This document shows positions 41,001 to 47,470 of a stretch of 64,000 bases of DNA, piece by piece. Position 1 is the first letter of the stretch. Each line of letters begins with the position of its first letter. The position numbers were made by a program, and so were the translations under genes. This DNA comes from Dryomyza anilis (taxonomy: Eukaryota > Arthropoda > Insecta > Diptera > Dryomyzidae): assembly GCA_951804985.1 (NCBI GenBank), contig OX638134.1, positions 6,262,001-6,326,000 of the forward strand, in the 5' to 3' direction. Under the pieces are notes generated by a model, which made no database searches, was not told the origin of the DNA, and saw nothing but the letters and a program-made list of their open reading frames with translations.

Positions 41001-41752
41001 ATTTATAAAAGTAAGTGTATTTAGCAAAAAAAAATTAAAACTGCATTAAAAATACAAACGTTTTTAATTTAAATTAAATAAAAACTATTTTTCGTAATTT
41101 GTTTTATATATTGTTACATACCGTAAGAAAGCCTATAAAATTATCTATCAAAAGCTTTATTTAAATCTATACTTTGTTTAAATATATAAAAGAATAATAA
41201 AAGAAGTTTGTTGCGCATACGTCAAGAGGTACTTAATTAATATATTTTAGCCAAATTTATGTATAACAAAAATTTAAAGTTAAATCTAAACAAAACCAAA
41301 AATCAAACATTAATTTATTTACTATTATTTTTTCTATTATTTATATTTAGTTCTCAAAAACATTTTTAATTAAAATAAATTTAAAAAATGGATTAGTATT
41401 ATTAAATCTTGAAAAAAGTAATTTTTGTACTATTATTTATATATTTTTATATACTGTAACAAACCCTATTAAATTGTCTATACAAAACTATTTTTATATT
41501 TAAAATGATATACTTTGTTCAAAAGTTATACGCATTTATATGCAACAGTCACAACTTAGTGTTGCTCATACGCAACCATGCCCATCTCATACTTACAATC
41601 GTATAAATGGCGCTCGTGATGGCCAAATTTTTGGCATGCAACATACGACAGCAACCGGTGCCCGTCAGCGGTCCGTAGGGATACAAAATGGCGGATTTCA
41701 TTTTAGAACCAGCGACAGCAGCAGCACAAGTTGGTTTCGTTTTTAATTTCAT
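9583..41752 (-). CDS. four-transmembrane protein gene A (join of six exons; spans most of the window)
   Basis: Exons on the minus strand are 41752-41597, 38619-38532, 37100-37015, 26979-26872, 22256-22197 and 9669-9583. All junctions are GT..AG and in phase, giving 194 aa. Ending through the optional exon at 9504-8935 would give 379 aa. Predicted membrane segments lie at residues about 42-64, 83-108, 115-140 and 154-180, with short loops (a charged RKSGDLED loop after the first). A Cys pair (TGCCRM) precedes segment 1. The layout resembles small insect tetraspan families of the DUF4728/pasiflora type, but that assignment is from architecture only and needs a search. Introns of 1.4-12.5 kb hold satellites, transposons and, in intron 5, another gene on the opposite strand. 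The 5' end is uncertain: a good acceptor (CTTCTTTCAG) sits at 41781-41772 and the frame stays open up to it, so an upstream exon, coding or leader, probably exists to the right. Confidence 0.85.
9730..10235. repeat. two diverged copies of a ~295-bp unit sharing ATCGTTCGACAATGGT
   Basis: ATCGTTCGACAATGG is found at about 9908 and 10205, followed by T(G/A)AGGCATA in both. The preceding ~150 bp align loosely (AATTTTTATAAAAGA, then AAAGTC(T/C)ATT). This is an old tandem duplication within gene A intron 5, with one short block kept much better than the rest. Confidence 0.6.
10655..10805. repeat. hairpin-forming inverted repeat (MITE-like)
   Basis: Arms of about 43 bp start TGCCCAATTTACATTG and end in the complement CAATGTAAATCAGGCA. 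They match over nearly their whole length around a ~65-bp spacer. Size and shape fit a short non-autonomous DNA element or foldback. A target-site duplication is not clear. Confidence 0.7.
10806..12140. repeat. TACTATTAAA-type decamer array
   Basis: About 1.3 kb of degenerate AATACTATTA units with many substitutions and small indels. A stretch at about 11565-11725 is nearly perfect TTAATACTAT in 10-bp register, probably a recent local expansion. It ends about 0.7 kb upstream of the plus-strand gene. Confidence 0.9.
12141..12874 (+). other. upstream/5' leader region of the plus-strand gene
   Basis: This non-repetitive stretch separates the decamer array from the first exon of gene B and probably holds its promoter and leader. 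I cannot place a start site. The 78-codon open frame at 12405-12641 is AT-rich and lacks coding signature, so it is not called. Near 12650-12830 the sequence repeats TCAACATT/TCAAC-type words. Confidence 0.4.
12875..13093 (+). CDS. gene B exon 1
   Basis: 73 codons, ending SISAFGT, then donor GTGAGT at 13094. The GC content and regular codons rise sharply from about 12940 (GCCGACGACTGTGAC). The more AT-rich 5' part (12875-12924) may be leader or intron if the acceptor at 12924 is used. Confidence 0.75.
12875..14588 (+). CDS. four-transmembrane protein gene B, nested in intron 5 of gene A
   Basis: Join of 12875-13093, 13193-13366 and 14346-14588, all phase 0 with GT..AG introns of 99 and 979 bp: 211 aa plus TAA. 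Membrane segments are at about residues 57-79, 112-131, 138-162 and 170-191. The N-terminus is cytosolic-looking and Cys-containing (CPKARW, CESPFC), the first loop is basic (CRKRVSMWRERK), and the tail is short and charged. Two intron positions match gene A. One is in segment 1, with Trp 12 residues after the junction in both. The other is before segment 3, where both exons begin xxPxxxxPW. I infer a DNA-level paralogue, since introns are kept. The start is the first ATG after an in-frame TGA at 12860. A strong acceptor-like CTTTTGCGCAG ending at 12924 could mean that the first 17 codons are intronic and the true start lies in an upstream exon. Function unknown. Confidence 0.85.
13193..13366 (+). 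CDS. gene B exon 2
   Basis: 58 codons between acceptor CATCACACAG (ending 13192) and donor GTGAGT at 13367, phase 0 on both sides. It encodes the second half of membrane segment 1, a basic loop, and segment 2. Confidence 0.88.
13745..14190 (+). repeat. AAAAGCTTTT-rich array in gene B intron 2
   Basis: Degenerate short palindromic units (AAAAGCTTTTAAAAGCTTTT and shortened forms) fill about 450 bp of the 979-bp intron. Both strands read the same word, so pairing within the transcript is likely. No coding content. Confidence 0.85.
14346..14588 (+). CDS. gene B exon 3
   Basis: 80 codons plus TAA after acceptor GCCGCGCCTAG (ending 14345). It holds membrane segments 3 and 4 and a charged tail ending RLWRLTFK. 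It begins VSPSHMTPW, matching gene A exon 4 (ENPGLIVPW) in both Pro and Pro-Trp spacing. Confidence 0.9.
   Translation, partial: VSPSHMTPWLTINMFVLGFELLIWIMEIFMGVTKISLHNLLTFLLPLTNFMFVRCVRTVFLRALEANDIDDLRLWRLTFK
14667..14672 (+). terminator. poly(A) signal AATAAA of gene B
   Basis: AATAAA lies 79 bp after the gene B stop codon and is followed by TG-rich sequence (GATGTGTGAATGAAGTTGTT), as expected downstream of a cleavage site. It is the first canonical signal after the stop. Confidence 0.6.
14940..15200. repeat. 20-bp TTTTTCACTAAAAATTCAAT minisatellite, locus 1
   Basis: Degenerate units of TTTTTCACTAAAAATTCAAT in forward orientation to about 15115, then reversed (AGTGAATAATTGAATT) to about 15190. 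The same family forms arrays near 35.5, 47.0, 50.4, 51.7, 54.3 and 57.2 kb. Confidence 0.85.
15201..17229. other. intronic sequence without recognised features
   Basis: 15230-15720 is non-repetitive and somewhat less AT-rich. Open frames there on both strands lack fly codon bias and splice-site support. 15720-16800 is T-rich with degenerate TTCATTTTTGAATT words and a short triplicated ATAGTATTTTATTCTATTTC near 16100-16180. I see no gene. Confidence 0.5.
17230..18715. repeat. 19-bp AAAAATGCATATAATATGC minisatellite
   Basis: Nearly perfect 19-bp tandem units run from about 17380 to 18000, with degenerate units on both sides. Because 19 is not a multiple of 3, three units make a 57-bp period, so more than one minus frame stays open with a 19-residue repeated peptide. 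These frames (for example 17293-17970) are artefacts. Units contain ATGCAT and ATATAATAT palindromes. Confidence 0.95.
18716..19648. other. non-repetitive intronic spacer
   Basis: 19210-19350 is less AT-rich, with several CG dinucleotides (GTCGTTCGG, GGCTCGTGACAAG), but no exon of gene A or B is recognisable there. The TTCATTCATTCATCA stretch near 19490-19510 is a small tetranucleotide-like repeat. Confidence 0.45.
19649..21328. repeat. 8-bp TATTATTT array, nearly perfect over 1.7 kb
   Basis: About 210 head-to-tail copies of TATTATTT. I noticed one clear interior deviation (ATTATATTATTATTTT near 20641-20650). The register holds across every line. The plus-strand 582-codon open frame is purely this repeat, whose octamer encodes a repeating 8-residue hydrophobic peptide, so it is not a gene. 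It is much more homogeneous than the other arrays here, which suggests recent amplification or an assembly-modelled repeat. Confidence 0.97.
21329..22196. other. non-repetitive intron sequence next to exon 5
   Basis: Mixed T-rich sequence with more balanced patches at 21380-21480 and 21800-22000. No splice-supported exon other than that at 22197-22256 is apparent. Confidence 0.45.
22197..22256 (-). CDS. gene A exon 5: 60-nt exon carrying the core of membrane segment 4
   Basis: Acceptor CTTTTTTACTTGCAG, 20 codons (QFDAMCKAEVAFFIARAFIN), donor GTAAGT at 22196. Phase 0 on both sides. Without it the fourth membrane segment of gene A would be only about eight residues long. With it, residues 154-180 make one continuous hydrophobic helix running into exon 6. 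It is below usual ORF length and sits between long repeat arrays, so it is easily missed. Confidence 0.87.
22620..24045. repeat. ~19-bp AATGGAATTTCGAATGGGA minisatellite
   Basis: About 1.4 kb of degenerate units around GGAATTTCGAATGGGAAAT, with indels that break the register. The many short open frames on both strands (FPFEIPFPI-like or GNGISNGI-like peptides) are repeat products. Confidence 0.92.
24990..26450 (+). repeat. decayed ~165-bp satellite with conserved CATACGTCATGTGGT box (forward copies)
   Basis: Box copies: 25006 (CATACGTCATGTGGTACTTT), about 25171 (CAACATGTGGTGCTTT), 26109 (CATACGACATGC), 26265 (CATACGACATGTAGTACTTT) and 26432 (CATACGCAACGCAGCACAT). Intervals between near neighbours are about 165, 156 and 167 bp. 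Sequence between boxes is AT-rich and barely alignable (CTATAARTTTTAAT recurs beside the first two). The same box occurs at 40.9-41.6, 53.7 and 55.9 kb, and inverted at 42.2 and 59.0-60.2 kb. Confidence 0.6.
26590..26640 (+). ncRNA. hammerhead-ribozyme-like motif of a Penelope-type element end
   Basis: CTGAAGA (26602-26608), then GAAA (26617-26620), then a one-pair stem III C-ATCG-G and GTA (26626-26628) as the expected cleavage triplet, in the type I order. A short A/U stem I could form between ATTTTT and ATAAAAAT. Stem II is only eight nucleotides here and probably decayed. Small hammerheads of this type are known in the terminal repeats of Penelope-like elements. The match is by eye, and activity is uncertain. 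Confidence 0.45.
26641..26871. other. intron 4 sequence adjoining exon 4
   Basis: AT-rich; 26641-26700 (ACCGGACCTTAAGACCTTATG) may be the remaining end of the Penelope-type fragment beside the hammerhead-like motif. No gene. Confidence 0.35.
26872..26979 (-). CDS. gene A exon 4: third membrane segment
   Basis: Acceptor TTTGTTATTTTAG, 36 codons, donor GTGAGT at 26871; phase 0 both sides. It begins ENPGLIVPW and contains the hydrophobic helix through VYSNVL, ending RDHVNK. Its start corresponds to gene B exon 3. Confidence 0.9.
26980..28440. other. intron 3 sequence, no gene recognised
   Basis: 27060-27440 is non-repetitive. The plus-strand 101-codon open frame at 27131-27436 is Phe/Leu-rich, T-driven and without splice support. 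27440-28440 is AT-rich with degenerate AAATGA-type words only. Confidence 0.5.
28440..30010. repeat. degenerate AATGAAAAG/AAAAGAAT array, split by insertions
   Basis: Purine-rich GAAAAGAATGAAAAGAA units occur at about 28440-28515, 29255-30010 and again from 30494 to about 30780. The gaps hold the dispersed element at 28518-29255 and the LTR-type fragment at 30013-30497. Minus-strand open frames here (29133-29792, 29605-30060) encode only FILFxF-like repeats and are not genes. Confidence 0.85.
28518..29255 (+). mobile_element. dispersed fly repeat with TATACCCT/AGGGTATA features, copy 1
   Basis: Begins AGTTGGGAAGGTTAGATCAC and ends TGTAGGGTATAAA. It contains a GACAGACGGACG microsatellite (29059-29119), then TCATGCTGATCAAGAATTTA, GATGCTTCCTTCTGGGTG and CCAAACTGAATATACCC. 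These words belong to a non-coding interspersed family common in higher flies. The class is not clear to me. A related copy lies inverted at 30955-31578. Confidence 0.7.
30013..30497 (+). mobile_element. LTR-retrotransposon fragment: LTR end, primer-binding site, start of gag-like ORF
   Basis: A likely LTR 3' end (…GATACCA) is followed by TTTGGGGGCTCAACC. This resembles a primer-binding site, its first nine bases TGGGGGCTC fitting tRNA-Pro. After 60 bp a 65-codon frame opens (30262-30459) with an acidic start and MSVAQLKAELRRREISV, a SAP-like helix seen at the start of many fly gag-type proteins. The fragment ends inside the GAAAAGAAT array it interrupts. The rest of the element is absent, so this is a relic. 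Confidence 0.6.
30955..31578 (-). mobile_element. dispersed fly repeat, copy 2 (inverted)
   Basis: Starts TATACCCTACACC, contains GATCAGCATCACTACCCGAG and GTCCGTCTGTCTGTC, and ends CCCATGTGATCTAACTTTCCC, the reverse complement of the start of copy 1 at 28518. The interior carries GTAACGCCCCTTAGGAGGCG. It has no coding capacity; the 65-codon minus frame at 31019-31216 is a chance product. Confidence 0.7.
31579..32092. repeat. left part of an inverted pair around the hAT-like element
   Basis: GGATAGGTTTACGAGATATCGGCCAATAACTTTTGAACC (31650-31688) reappears as its reverse complement at about 34650-34690. The two flank about 3 kb that includes the hAT-like element and a third dispersed repeat. 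No gene is seen between them. Confidence 0.55.
32101..33853. mobile_element. non-autonomous hAT-like element (1.75 kb)
   Basis: Terminal inverted repeats CAGGCATGTCAAAC (32101) and GTTTGACATGCCTG (ending 33853), with subterminal GC-rich GGCCGC-containing blocks at both ends (GGCGGGCCGCAATTG; GGCGGGCCGCTTG). Flanking octamers CACTACAC (32093-32100) and CCCTACAC (33854-33861) match at seven of eight positions, as an old 8-bp target duplication. The interior is AT-rich with no transposase frame and includes a CATTCCACACCAAAT-type repeat end near 33095-33110. Confidence 0.75.
33854..34720 (-). mobile_element. dispersed fly repeat, copy 3
   Basis: CCCTACACCCATGGGTTAAAGG through AAAAGGCGTTACCGGTATGAAAAG and TTGATCAGCATCACTTTTCG parallels copy 2 (same orientation on this strand). 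The hAT-like element landed at its TATACCCTACACC start. The right boundary is uncertain. The inverted partner of 31650-31688 lies within 34640-34690. Confidence 0.6.
34721..35540. other. non-repetitive intron 3 segment
   Basis: 34930-35500 has near-balanced composition and CG dinucleotides. Minus-strand frames (34929-35213, 34940-35284) lack convincing codon bias, and no gene A exon phase fits. It could include conserved regulatory sequence. Confidence 0.4.
35541..36598. repeat. 20-bp TTTTTCACTAAAAATTCAAT minisatellite, locus 2
   Basis: About 50 units. The centre is dominated by the variant TTTTTCATTAAAAATTAAAT, while the right third is close to the family consensus. Sequence homogeneity changes in blocks, so variant units spread locally. 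Confidence 0.92.
37015..37100 (-). CDS. gene A exon 3: second membrane segment
   Basis: Acceptor TTTCTATCTTTTGCAG, 86 nt, donor AAG|GTAAGC at 37014. It enters in phase 1 (completing a Gly codon) and leaves in phase 0. It encodes VQIAYFAIIGTQ... to MFGIYK, all one hydrophobic helix. Confidence 0.9.
37215..37925. repeat. AATGTTTAATAA-type array, locus 1
   Basis: Degenerate 11-12-bp units (TAAATGTTTAATAAATGTTTAGTAAATG) fill most of the space to the right of exon 3 in intron 2. A second array of the same family lies at 38740-39225, just beyond exon 2, so it is present in two consecutive introns. Confidence 0.88.
37926..38531. other. intron 2 spacer
   Basis: Non-repetitive, moderately AT-rich; contains ACACACACAC near 38078. 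No further exon could be fitted. Confidence 0.4.
38532..38619 (-). CDS. gene A exon 2: end of first membrane segment and charged loop
   Basis: Acceptor TTCCTTTTTGCAG, 88 nt, donor TATG|GTGCGT at 38531; enters phase 0 and leaves phase 1. It encodes NISILIVLIYAW, then a loop with RKSGDLEDVYY. The start corresponds to gene B exon 2 (LYSLMEFTSLYW). Confidence 0.88.
38740..39225. repeat. AATGTTTAATAA-type array, locus 2
   Basis: Same 11-12-bp family as 37215-37925. The right end is the most regular (TTTAATAAATGTTTAATAAATG). Confidence 0.88.
39416..39898. mobile_element. MITE with ~110-bp terminal inverted repeats
   Basis: Left AGATATTGTCTTAACGTGCTC, right GAGCACGTTAAGACAATATCT. The inverted match continues through GGTCCAGTC.GTACAAATTGGGT to the ACTGCCACTCAATGCATTTTGCC block. 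Flanked by TA on both sides (39414-39415, 39899-39900), fitting a mariner/Tc1-type TA duplication. No transposase frame. Confidence 0.8.
39992..40147. mobile_element. 156-bp hairpin MITE
   Basis: Arms start GCTGCGTTTTTTTCATAATT and end with its complement. They match over about 70 bp with a minor offset and a short loop near GATAGATTTATCG. Flanked by TA at 39990-39991 and 40148-40149. Confidence 0.75.
40150..41596 (+). repeat. decayed ~345-bp satellite with CATACGTCATGTGGT box, in intron 1 of gene A
   Basis: Box copies at 40874 (CAAACGTCAGGTGGTATTT), 41216 (CATACGTCAAGAGGTACTT) and 41567 (CATACGCAACC). Spacings are about 342 and 351 bp, twice the interval seen at 25-26.4 kb. GAAGTTTGTTGCGCA precedes the first two. 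The rest is AT-rich and diverged. No gene is seen at 40150-41590. Confidence 0.55.
41597..41752 (-). CDS. gene A exon 1 (first identified coding exon)
   Basis: ATG at 41752 gives 52 codons to the donor ATT|GTAAGT at 41596. A second in-frame ATG lies 17 codons downstream. Cys-rich TGCCRML precedes membrane segment 1 (from about residue 42). An acceptor CTTCTTTCAG ends at 41772, 19 nt before the ATG. The frame is open back to it (WLSKYV before Met), so either the exon is longer and coding continues upstream, or this is the second exon after a leader. An ATGTCATGA overlaps the start codon as a minimal upstream ORF. Confidence 0.75.
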
Positions 41753-41771
41753 GACATACTTTGAGAGCCAA

Positions 41772-42354
41772 CTGAAAGAAGAGGTATAAGAAAAAATATT
41801 TAAAATACCAGTTCAAAGGAATTAATTATGTTTTATTAGAAATATTCAAAATGTAGTTTATAAATCTGCAAAACAAATTTTATATTTTCTATTTTTCATA
41901 TTAACTCAGAATAGCAGATGTAGAGCAAAATTATTCAAAATTGTACATTATGCAAAAGCGCAAAGTTGTCAGTAATAATAGCAAATTTTTGGCAGCTGTT
42001 AAATGCATTTTTGATTGTGAATTTGACATGCAACATGCAAAAGTTCAGTCAAAAACATTTTATTGGCATTTGGTGCTTCGCCATAATTTTCAATTATGCT
42101 ATTTAGTGTTTATTTTTTGTAGTTTTTCGGTTTTCTGTAGTTTGTTTGCAACTTTATAGAAATCAAATGTCAGTCGTCAAATATTATGCATATGAGTTAT
42201 TCAGAACTGAGGAATTTTACGAGTTCGAGTCGAATATTTCATGCACATTGCGTGTGATGTATGAGTGACATTTATTTGTGAATTTTATTTTTATTTGATA
42301 ACTTAAAAATGGAATAAAAAACATTAAAATATAGCATTGAATACGTAAATAATA
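41772..42354. other. intron/upstream region next to exon 1
   Basis: AT-rich. It includes an inverted copy of the conserved box at about 42248-42271 (TGTGATGTATGAGTGACAT). The 72-codon plus frame at 41941-42159 has no supporting signal. Confidence 0.4.
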
Positions 42355-45300
42355 AAAAATATTAAAACATATTAAAAATTATTAAAAAATATTAAAAAAT
42401 ATTATAAAATATTAAAAAATATTAAAAAATATTAAAAAATATTAAAAAATATTAAAAACTATTTAAAAATATTTTAAAAAAATATTAAAAAAATATAAAA
42501 AAATATTAAAAAATATTATAAAATATTAAAAAATATTAAAAAATATTAAAAAATATTAAAAAATATTAAAAAATATTAAAAACTATTTAAAAATATTTTA
42601 AAAAAATATTAAAAAAATATAAAAAAATAATAAAAAATATTAAAAAATATTAAAAAATATTAAAAAATATTATAAAATATTATAAAATATTAAAAAATAT
42701 TAAAAAATATTAAAAAATATTAAAAACTATTTAAAAATATTTTAAAAAAATATTAAAAAAATATAAAAAAATATTAAAAAATATTATAAAATATTAAAAA
42801 ATATTAAAAAATATTAAAAAATATTAAAAAATATTAAAAACTATTTAAAAATATTTTAAAAAAATATTAAAAAAATATAAAAAAATAATAAAAAATATTA
42901 AAAAATATTAAAAAATATTAAAAAATATTAAAAAATATTAAAAAATATTAAAAAATATTAAAAAATATTAAAAAATATTAAAAAATATTAAAAAATATTA
43001 AAAAATATTAAAAACTATTTAAAAATATTTTAAAAAAATATTAAAAAAATATAAAAAAATATTAAAAAATATTATAAAATATTAAAAAATATTAAAAAAT
43101 ATTAAAAAATATTAAAAAATATTAAAAACTATTTAAAAATATTTTAAAAAAATATTAAAAAAATATAAAAAAATAATAAAAAATATTAAAAAATATTAAA
43201 AAATATTAAAAAATATTAAAAAATATTAAAAAATATTAAAAAATATTAAAAAATATTAAAAAATATTAAAAAATATTAAAAAATATTAAAAAATATTAAA
43301 AAATATTAAAAAATATTAAAAAATATTAAAAAATATTAAAAAATATTAAAAAATATTAAAAAATATTAAAAAATATTAAAAAATATTAAAAAATATTAAA
43401 AAATATTAAAAAATATTAAAAAATATTAAAAAATATTAAAAAATATTAAAAAATATTAAAAAATATTAAAAAATATTAAAAAATATTAAAAAATATTAAA
43501 AAATATTAAAAAATATTAAAAAATATTAAAAAATATTAAAAAATATTAAAAAATATTATAAAATATTATAAAATATTAAAAAATATTAAAAAATATTAAA
43601 AAATATTAAAAAATATTAAAAAATATTAAAAAATATTAAAAAATATTAAAAAATATTAAAAAATATTAAAAAATATTAAAAAATATTAAAAAATATTAAA
43701 AAATAATAAAAAATATTAAAAAATATTAAAAAATATTAAAAAATATTAAAAAATATTAAAAAATATTAAAAAATATTAAAAAATATTTAAAAATATTAAA
43801 AAATATTAAAAAATATTCAAAAATATTAAAAAATATTAAAAAATATTAAAAAATATTAAAAAATATTAAAAAATATTATAAAATATTAAAAAATATTAAA
43901 AAATATTTAAAAATATTTTAAAAAAATATTAAAAAAATATAAAAAAATATTAAAAAATATTATAAAATATTAAAAAATATTAAAAAATATTAAAAAATAT
44001 TAAAAAATATTAAAAACTATTTAAAAATATTTTAAAAAAATATTAAAAAAATATAAAAAAATAATAAAAAATATTAAAAAATATTAAAAAATATTAAAAA
44101 ATATTAAAAAATATTAAAAAATATTAAAAAATATTAAAAAATATTAAAAAATATTAAAAAATATTAAAAAATATTAAAAAATATTAAAAAATATTAAAAA
44201 ATATTAAAAAATATTAAAAAATATTAAAAAATATTAAAAAATATTAAAAAATATTAAAAAATATTAAAAAATATTAAAAAATATTAAAAAATATTAAAAA
44301 ATATTAAAAAATATTAAAAAATATTAAAAAATATTAAAAAATATTAAAAAATATTAAAAAATATTAAAAAATATTAAAAAATATTAAAAAATATTAAAAA
44401 ATATTAAAAAATATTAAAAAATATTATAAAATATTATAAAATATTAAAAAATATTAAAAAATATTAAAAAATATTAAAAAATATTAAAAAATATTAAAAA
44501 ATATTAAAAAATATTAAAAAATATTAAAAAATATTAAAAAATATTAAAAAATATTAAAAAATATTAAAAAATAATAAAAAATATTAAAAAATATTAAAAA
44601 ATATTAAAAAATATTAAAAAATATTAAAAAATATTAAAAAATATTAAAAAATATTTAAAAATATTAAAAAATATTAAAAAATATTCAAAAATATTAAAAA
44701 ATATTAAAAAATATTAAAAAATATTAAAAAATATTAAAAAATATTATAAAATATTAAAAATATTAAAAAAATTAAAAAATATTAAAAAATATTAAAAAAT
44801 ATTAAAAAATATTAAAAAATATTATAAAATATTAAAAAATATTAAAAAATATTAAAAAATATTAAAAACTATTTAAAAATATTTTAAAAAAATATTAAAA
44901 AAATATAAAAAAATATTAAAAAATATTATAAAATATTAAAAAATATTAAAAAATATTAAAAAATATTAAAAAATATTAAAAACTATTTAAAAATATTTTA
45001 AAAAAATATTAAAAAAATATAAAAAAATAATAAAAAATATTAAAAAATATTAAAAAATATTAAAAAATATTAAAAAATATTAAAAAATATTAAAAAATAT
45101 TAAAAAATATTAAAAAATATTAAAAAATATTAAAAAATATTAAAAAATATTAAAAAATATTAAAAAATATTAAAAAATATTAAAAAATATTAAAAAATAT
45201 TAAAAAATATTAAAAAATATTAAAAAATATTAAAAAATATTAAAAAATATTAAAAAATATTAAAAAATATTAAAAAATATTAAAAAATATTAAAAAATAT

Positions 45301-46230
45301 TAAAAAATATTAAAAAATATTAAAAAATATTAAAAAATATTAAAAAATATTAAAAAATATTAAAAAATATTAAAAAATATTAAAAAATATTAAAAAATAT
45401 TAAAAAATATTAAAAAATATTAAAAAATATTATAAAATATTATAAAATATTAAAAAATATTAAAAAATATTAAAAAATATTAAAAACTATTTAAAAATAT
45501 TTTAAAAAAATATTAAAAAAATATAAAAAAATATTAAAAAATATTATAAAATATTAAAAAATATTAAAAAATATTAAAAAATATTAAAAAATATTAAAAA
45601 ATATTAAAAACTATTTAAAAATATTTTAAAAAAATATTAAAAAAATATAAAAAAATAATAAAAAATATTAAAAAATATTAAAAAATATTAAAAAATATTA
45701 AAAAATATTAAAAAATATTAAAAAATATTAAAAAATATTAAAAAATATTAAAAAATATTAAAAAATATTAAAAAATATTAAAAAATATTAAAAAATATTA
45801 AAAAATATTAAAAAATATTTAAAAATATTAAAAAATATTAAAAAATATTCAAAAATATTAAAAAATATTAAAAAATATTAAAAAATATTAAAAAATATTA
45901 AAAAATATTAAAAAATATTAAAAAATATTAAAAAATATTAAAAAATATTTTAAAATATTAAAAAATATTAAAATTTTTTTAAAAAATAAAAAAAAATATT
46001 AAAAAATATTAAAAAATATTAAAAAAATATTAAAAAATATTAAAAAATATTAAAAAATATTAAAAAATATTAAAAAATATTAAAATATTTTAAAAATTAT
46101 CAAAAAATATTAAAAAATTTTAAAAATATTAAAAAATATTAAAAAATATTAAAGAATACTAAAAAATATTAAAAAAATAATAAATTATTAAGTAATATTA
46201 AAAATTATTAAAATTGATTTTTAGTGTAAT
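42355..46230. repeat. 10-bp AAAAATATTA satellite with higher-order repeats, 3.9 kb
   Basis: Decamer AAAAATATTA in long perfect runs, punctuated by a marker block containing CTATTTAAAAATATTTTA then AAAATATAAAAAAAT. The marker occurs in pairs about 115-120 bp apart (near 42459/42577, 42727/42840, 43014/43128, 43897/44015, 44870/44988, 45487/45609). Rare variants (ATATTCAAAA, AAATAATAAA, ATTATAAAATATTATAAAAT) recur in the same order, showing duplicated blocks several hundred bp long. Confidence 0.95.
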
Positions 46231-47040
46231 TTTTTGAATTTTTAGTGCTAAACGGAAGTTTTATTGAAAAAAAATTGATTTTTTGTTAAAAATTGATATT
46301 TTTTTTTTGTAGTAAAATATTTAATTTTTAGTAAATATTTAAAATATAAATTTTATTTTTAATAAAAACTGTAAAAAGTCCTCACTGAATTATGTGTCAT
46401 ACAGCGTCGTTATTTTGCGTCTGTCCTCGTGTGAATTTATTGCCATTTTTCAAGTACTTTTACATAACCCATATTGCAGCCGGCATTTGGCATCCGGAAC
46501 CCACGCAATTGCAATTCTAACAGAGACAAATATATATTTTTTTTCATATTTGGTATAAAACTTCATTCAATATTTGCACAAATGCAATAAAAATGATTCT
46601 GCAATGAACACAAACACAATATAAAAACACACACACATAAAATAAAAACCCAACTAAACCAACAAGAATGACCAACGCAGTTCTGTTATTAGTTTTTCTC
46701 GCATTCATTTCGCACATTCATTTCGCACATTCATTTCATTGCAATTCGTTTTATGCCGTTTTATGGCAGTGCAAACATTTAGCACGACGCACTACACACA
46801 CTCACGAGCCTCTTACATATTGACACAAATATGAGTTGCCTTATGTCATCATTCCCCATGTGTGGCAGTGTTCGTGTCTGTGTCCGTATGCCTCTGTTTA
46901 AGTATGTGTTCAACCATTGCATTACGTAGTCGACATGGTTGCGATGATCGGTATTCGATGCACAGAATGATGCTGGCTAAAATATTTAAGTAAAAAAAAA
47001 AAAACACCAAATTATAAAAATATTTACCAAAAATTAAATA
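46231..47040. other. non-repetitive segment, possible upstream exon region of gene A
   Basis: 46380-46500 and 46760-46990 are less AT-rich. On the minus strand TTAAATATTTTAG (ending about 46980) followed by about 50 nt and CTAC|GTAATG could be an acceptor/donor pair. Its peptide shows nothing recognisable, so I do not call it. Confidence 0.3.
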
Positions 47041-47470
47041 ATGAATTAACAATTAAATTTTTCTTTAAAAATTAAATTTCTTTTCATAAAAAATATAATA
47101 TTTCAAATGTTCACTTTATATTAAAATTTTTACTAAAAATTAAGATTTTAACTAAAAATTCAATTTTTAACTAAAAATTCAATTTGAAACTAAAAATTCA
47201 ATTTTTAACTAAAAATGCCATTATTAACTGAAAATTCTATTTTTTACAAAAAATTCCATTTTTAACTAAAAATACAGTGTTTTAATTTTTCCCAAATATG
47301 TTTAACTAAAAATTCAATTTTAACTCACAATTTAGTTTTAAATAAAATTTCAAATTTTCATCAGAAATTCAAATTTTTAACTAAATATTAAATTTTTACC
47401 TAATATTTAAATTATTAATAAAAAAATAACTTTTTAACTAAAATTTAAATTATTAATAAAAATTCAAAAT
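47041..47470. repeat. 20-bp minisatellite, locus 3 (diverged)
   Basis: Degenerate TTTTTAACTAAAAATTCAAT units, a variant of the TTCACTAAAAATTCAATT family, ending where the Penelope-like fragment begins. Confidence 0.8.

Noticed and set aside
46849..47052. Minus-strand frame as an upstream exon of gene A
   Set aside because: Splice-like ends exist but the peptide has no recognisable feature and phase cannot be tested; kept only as a possibility in the region note.
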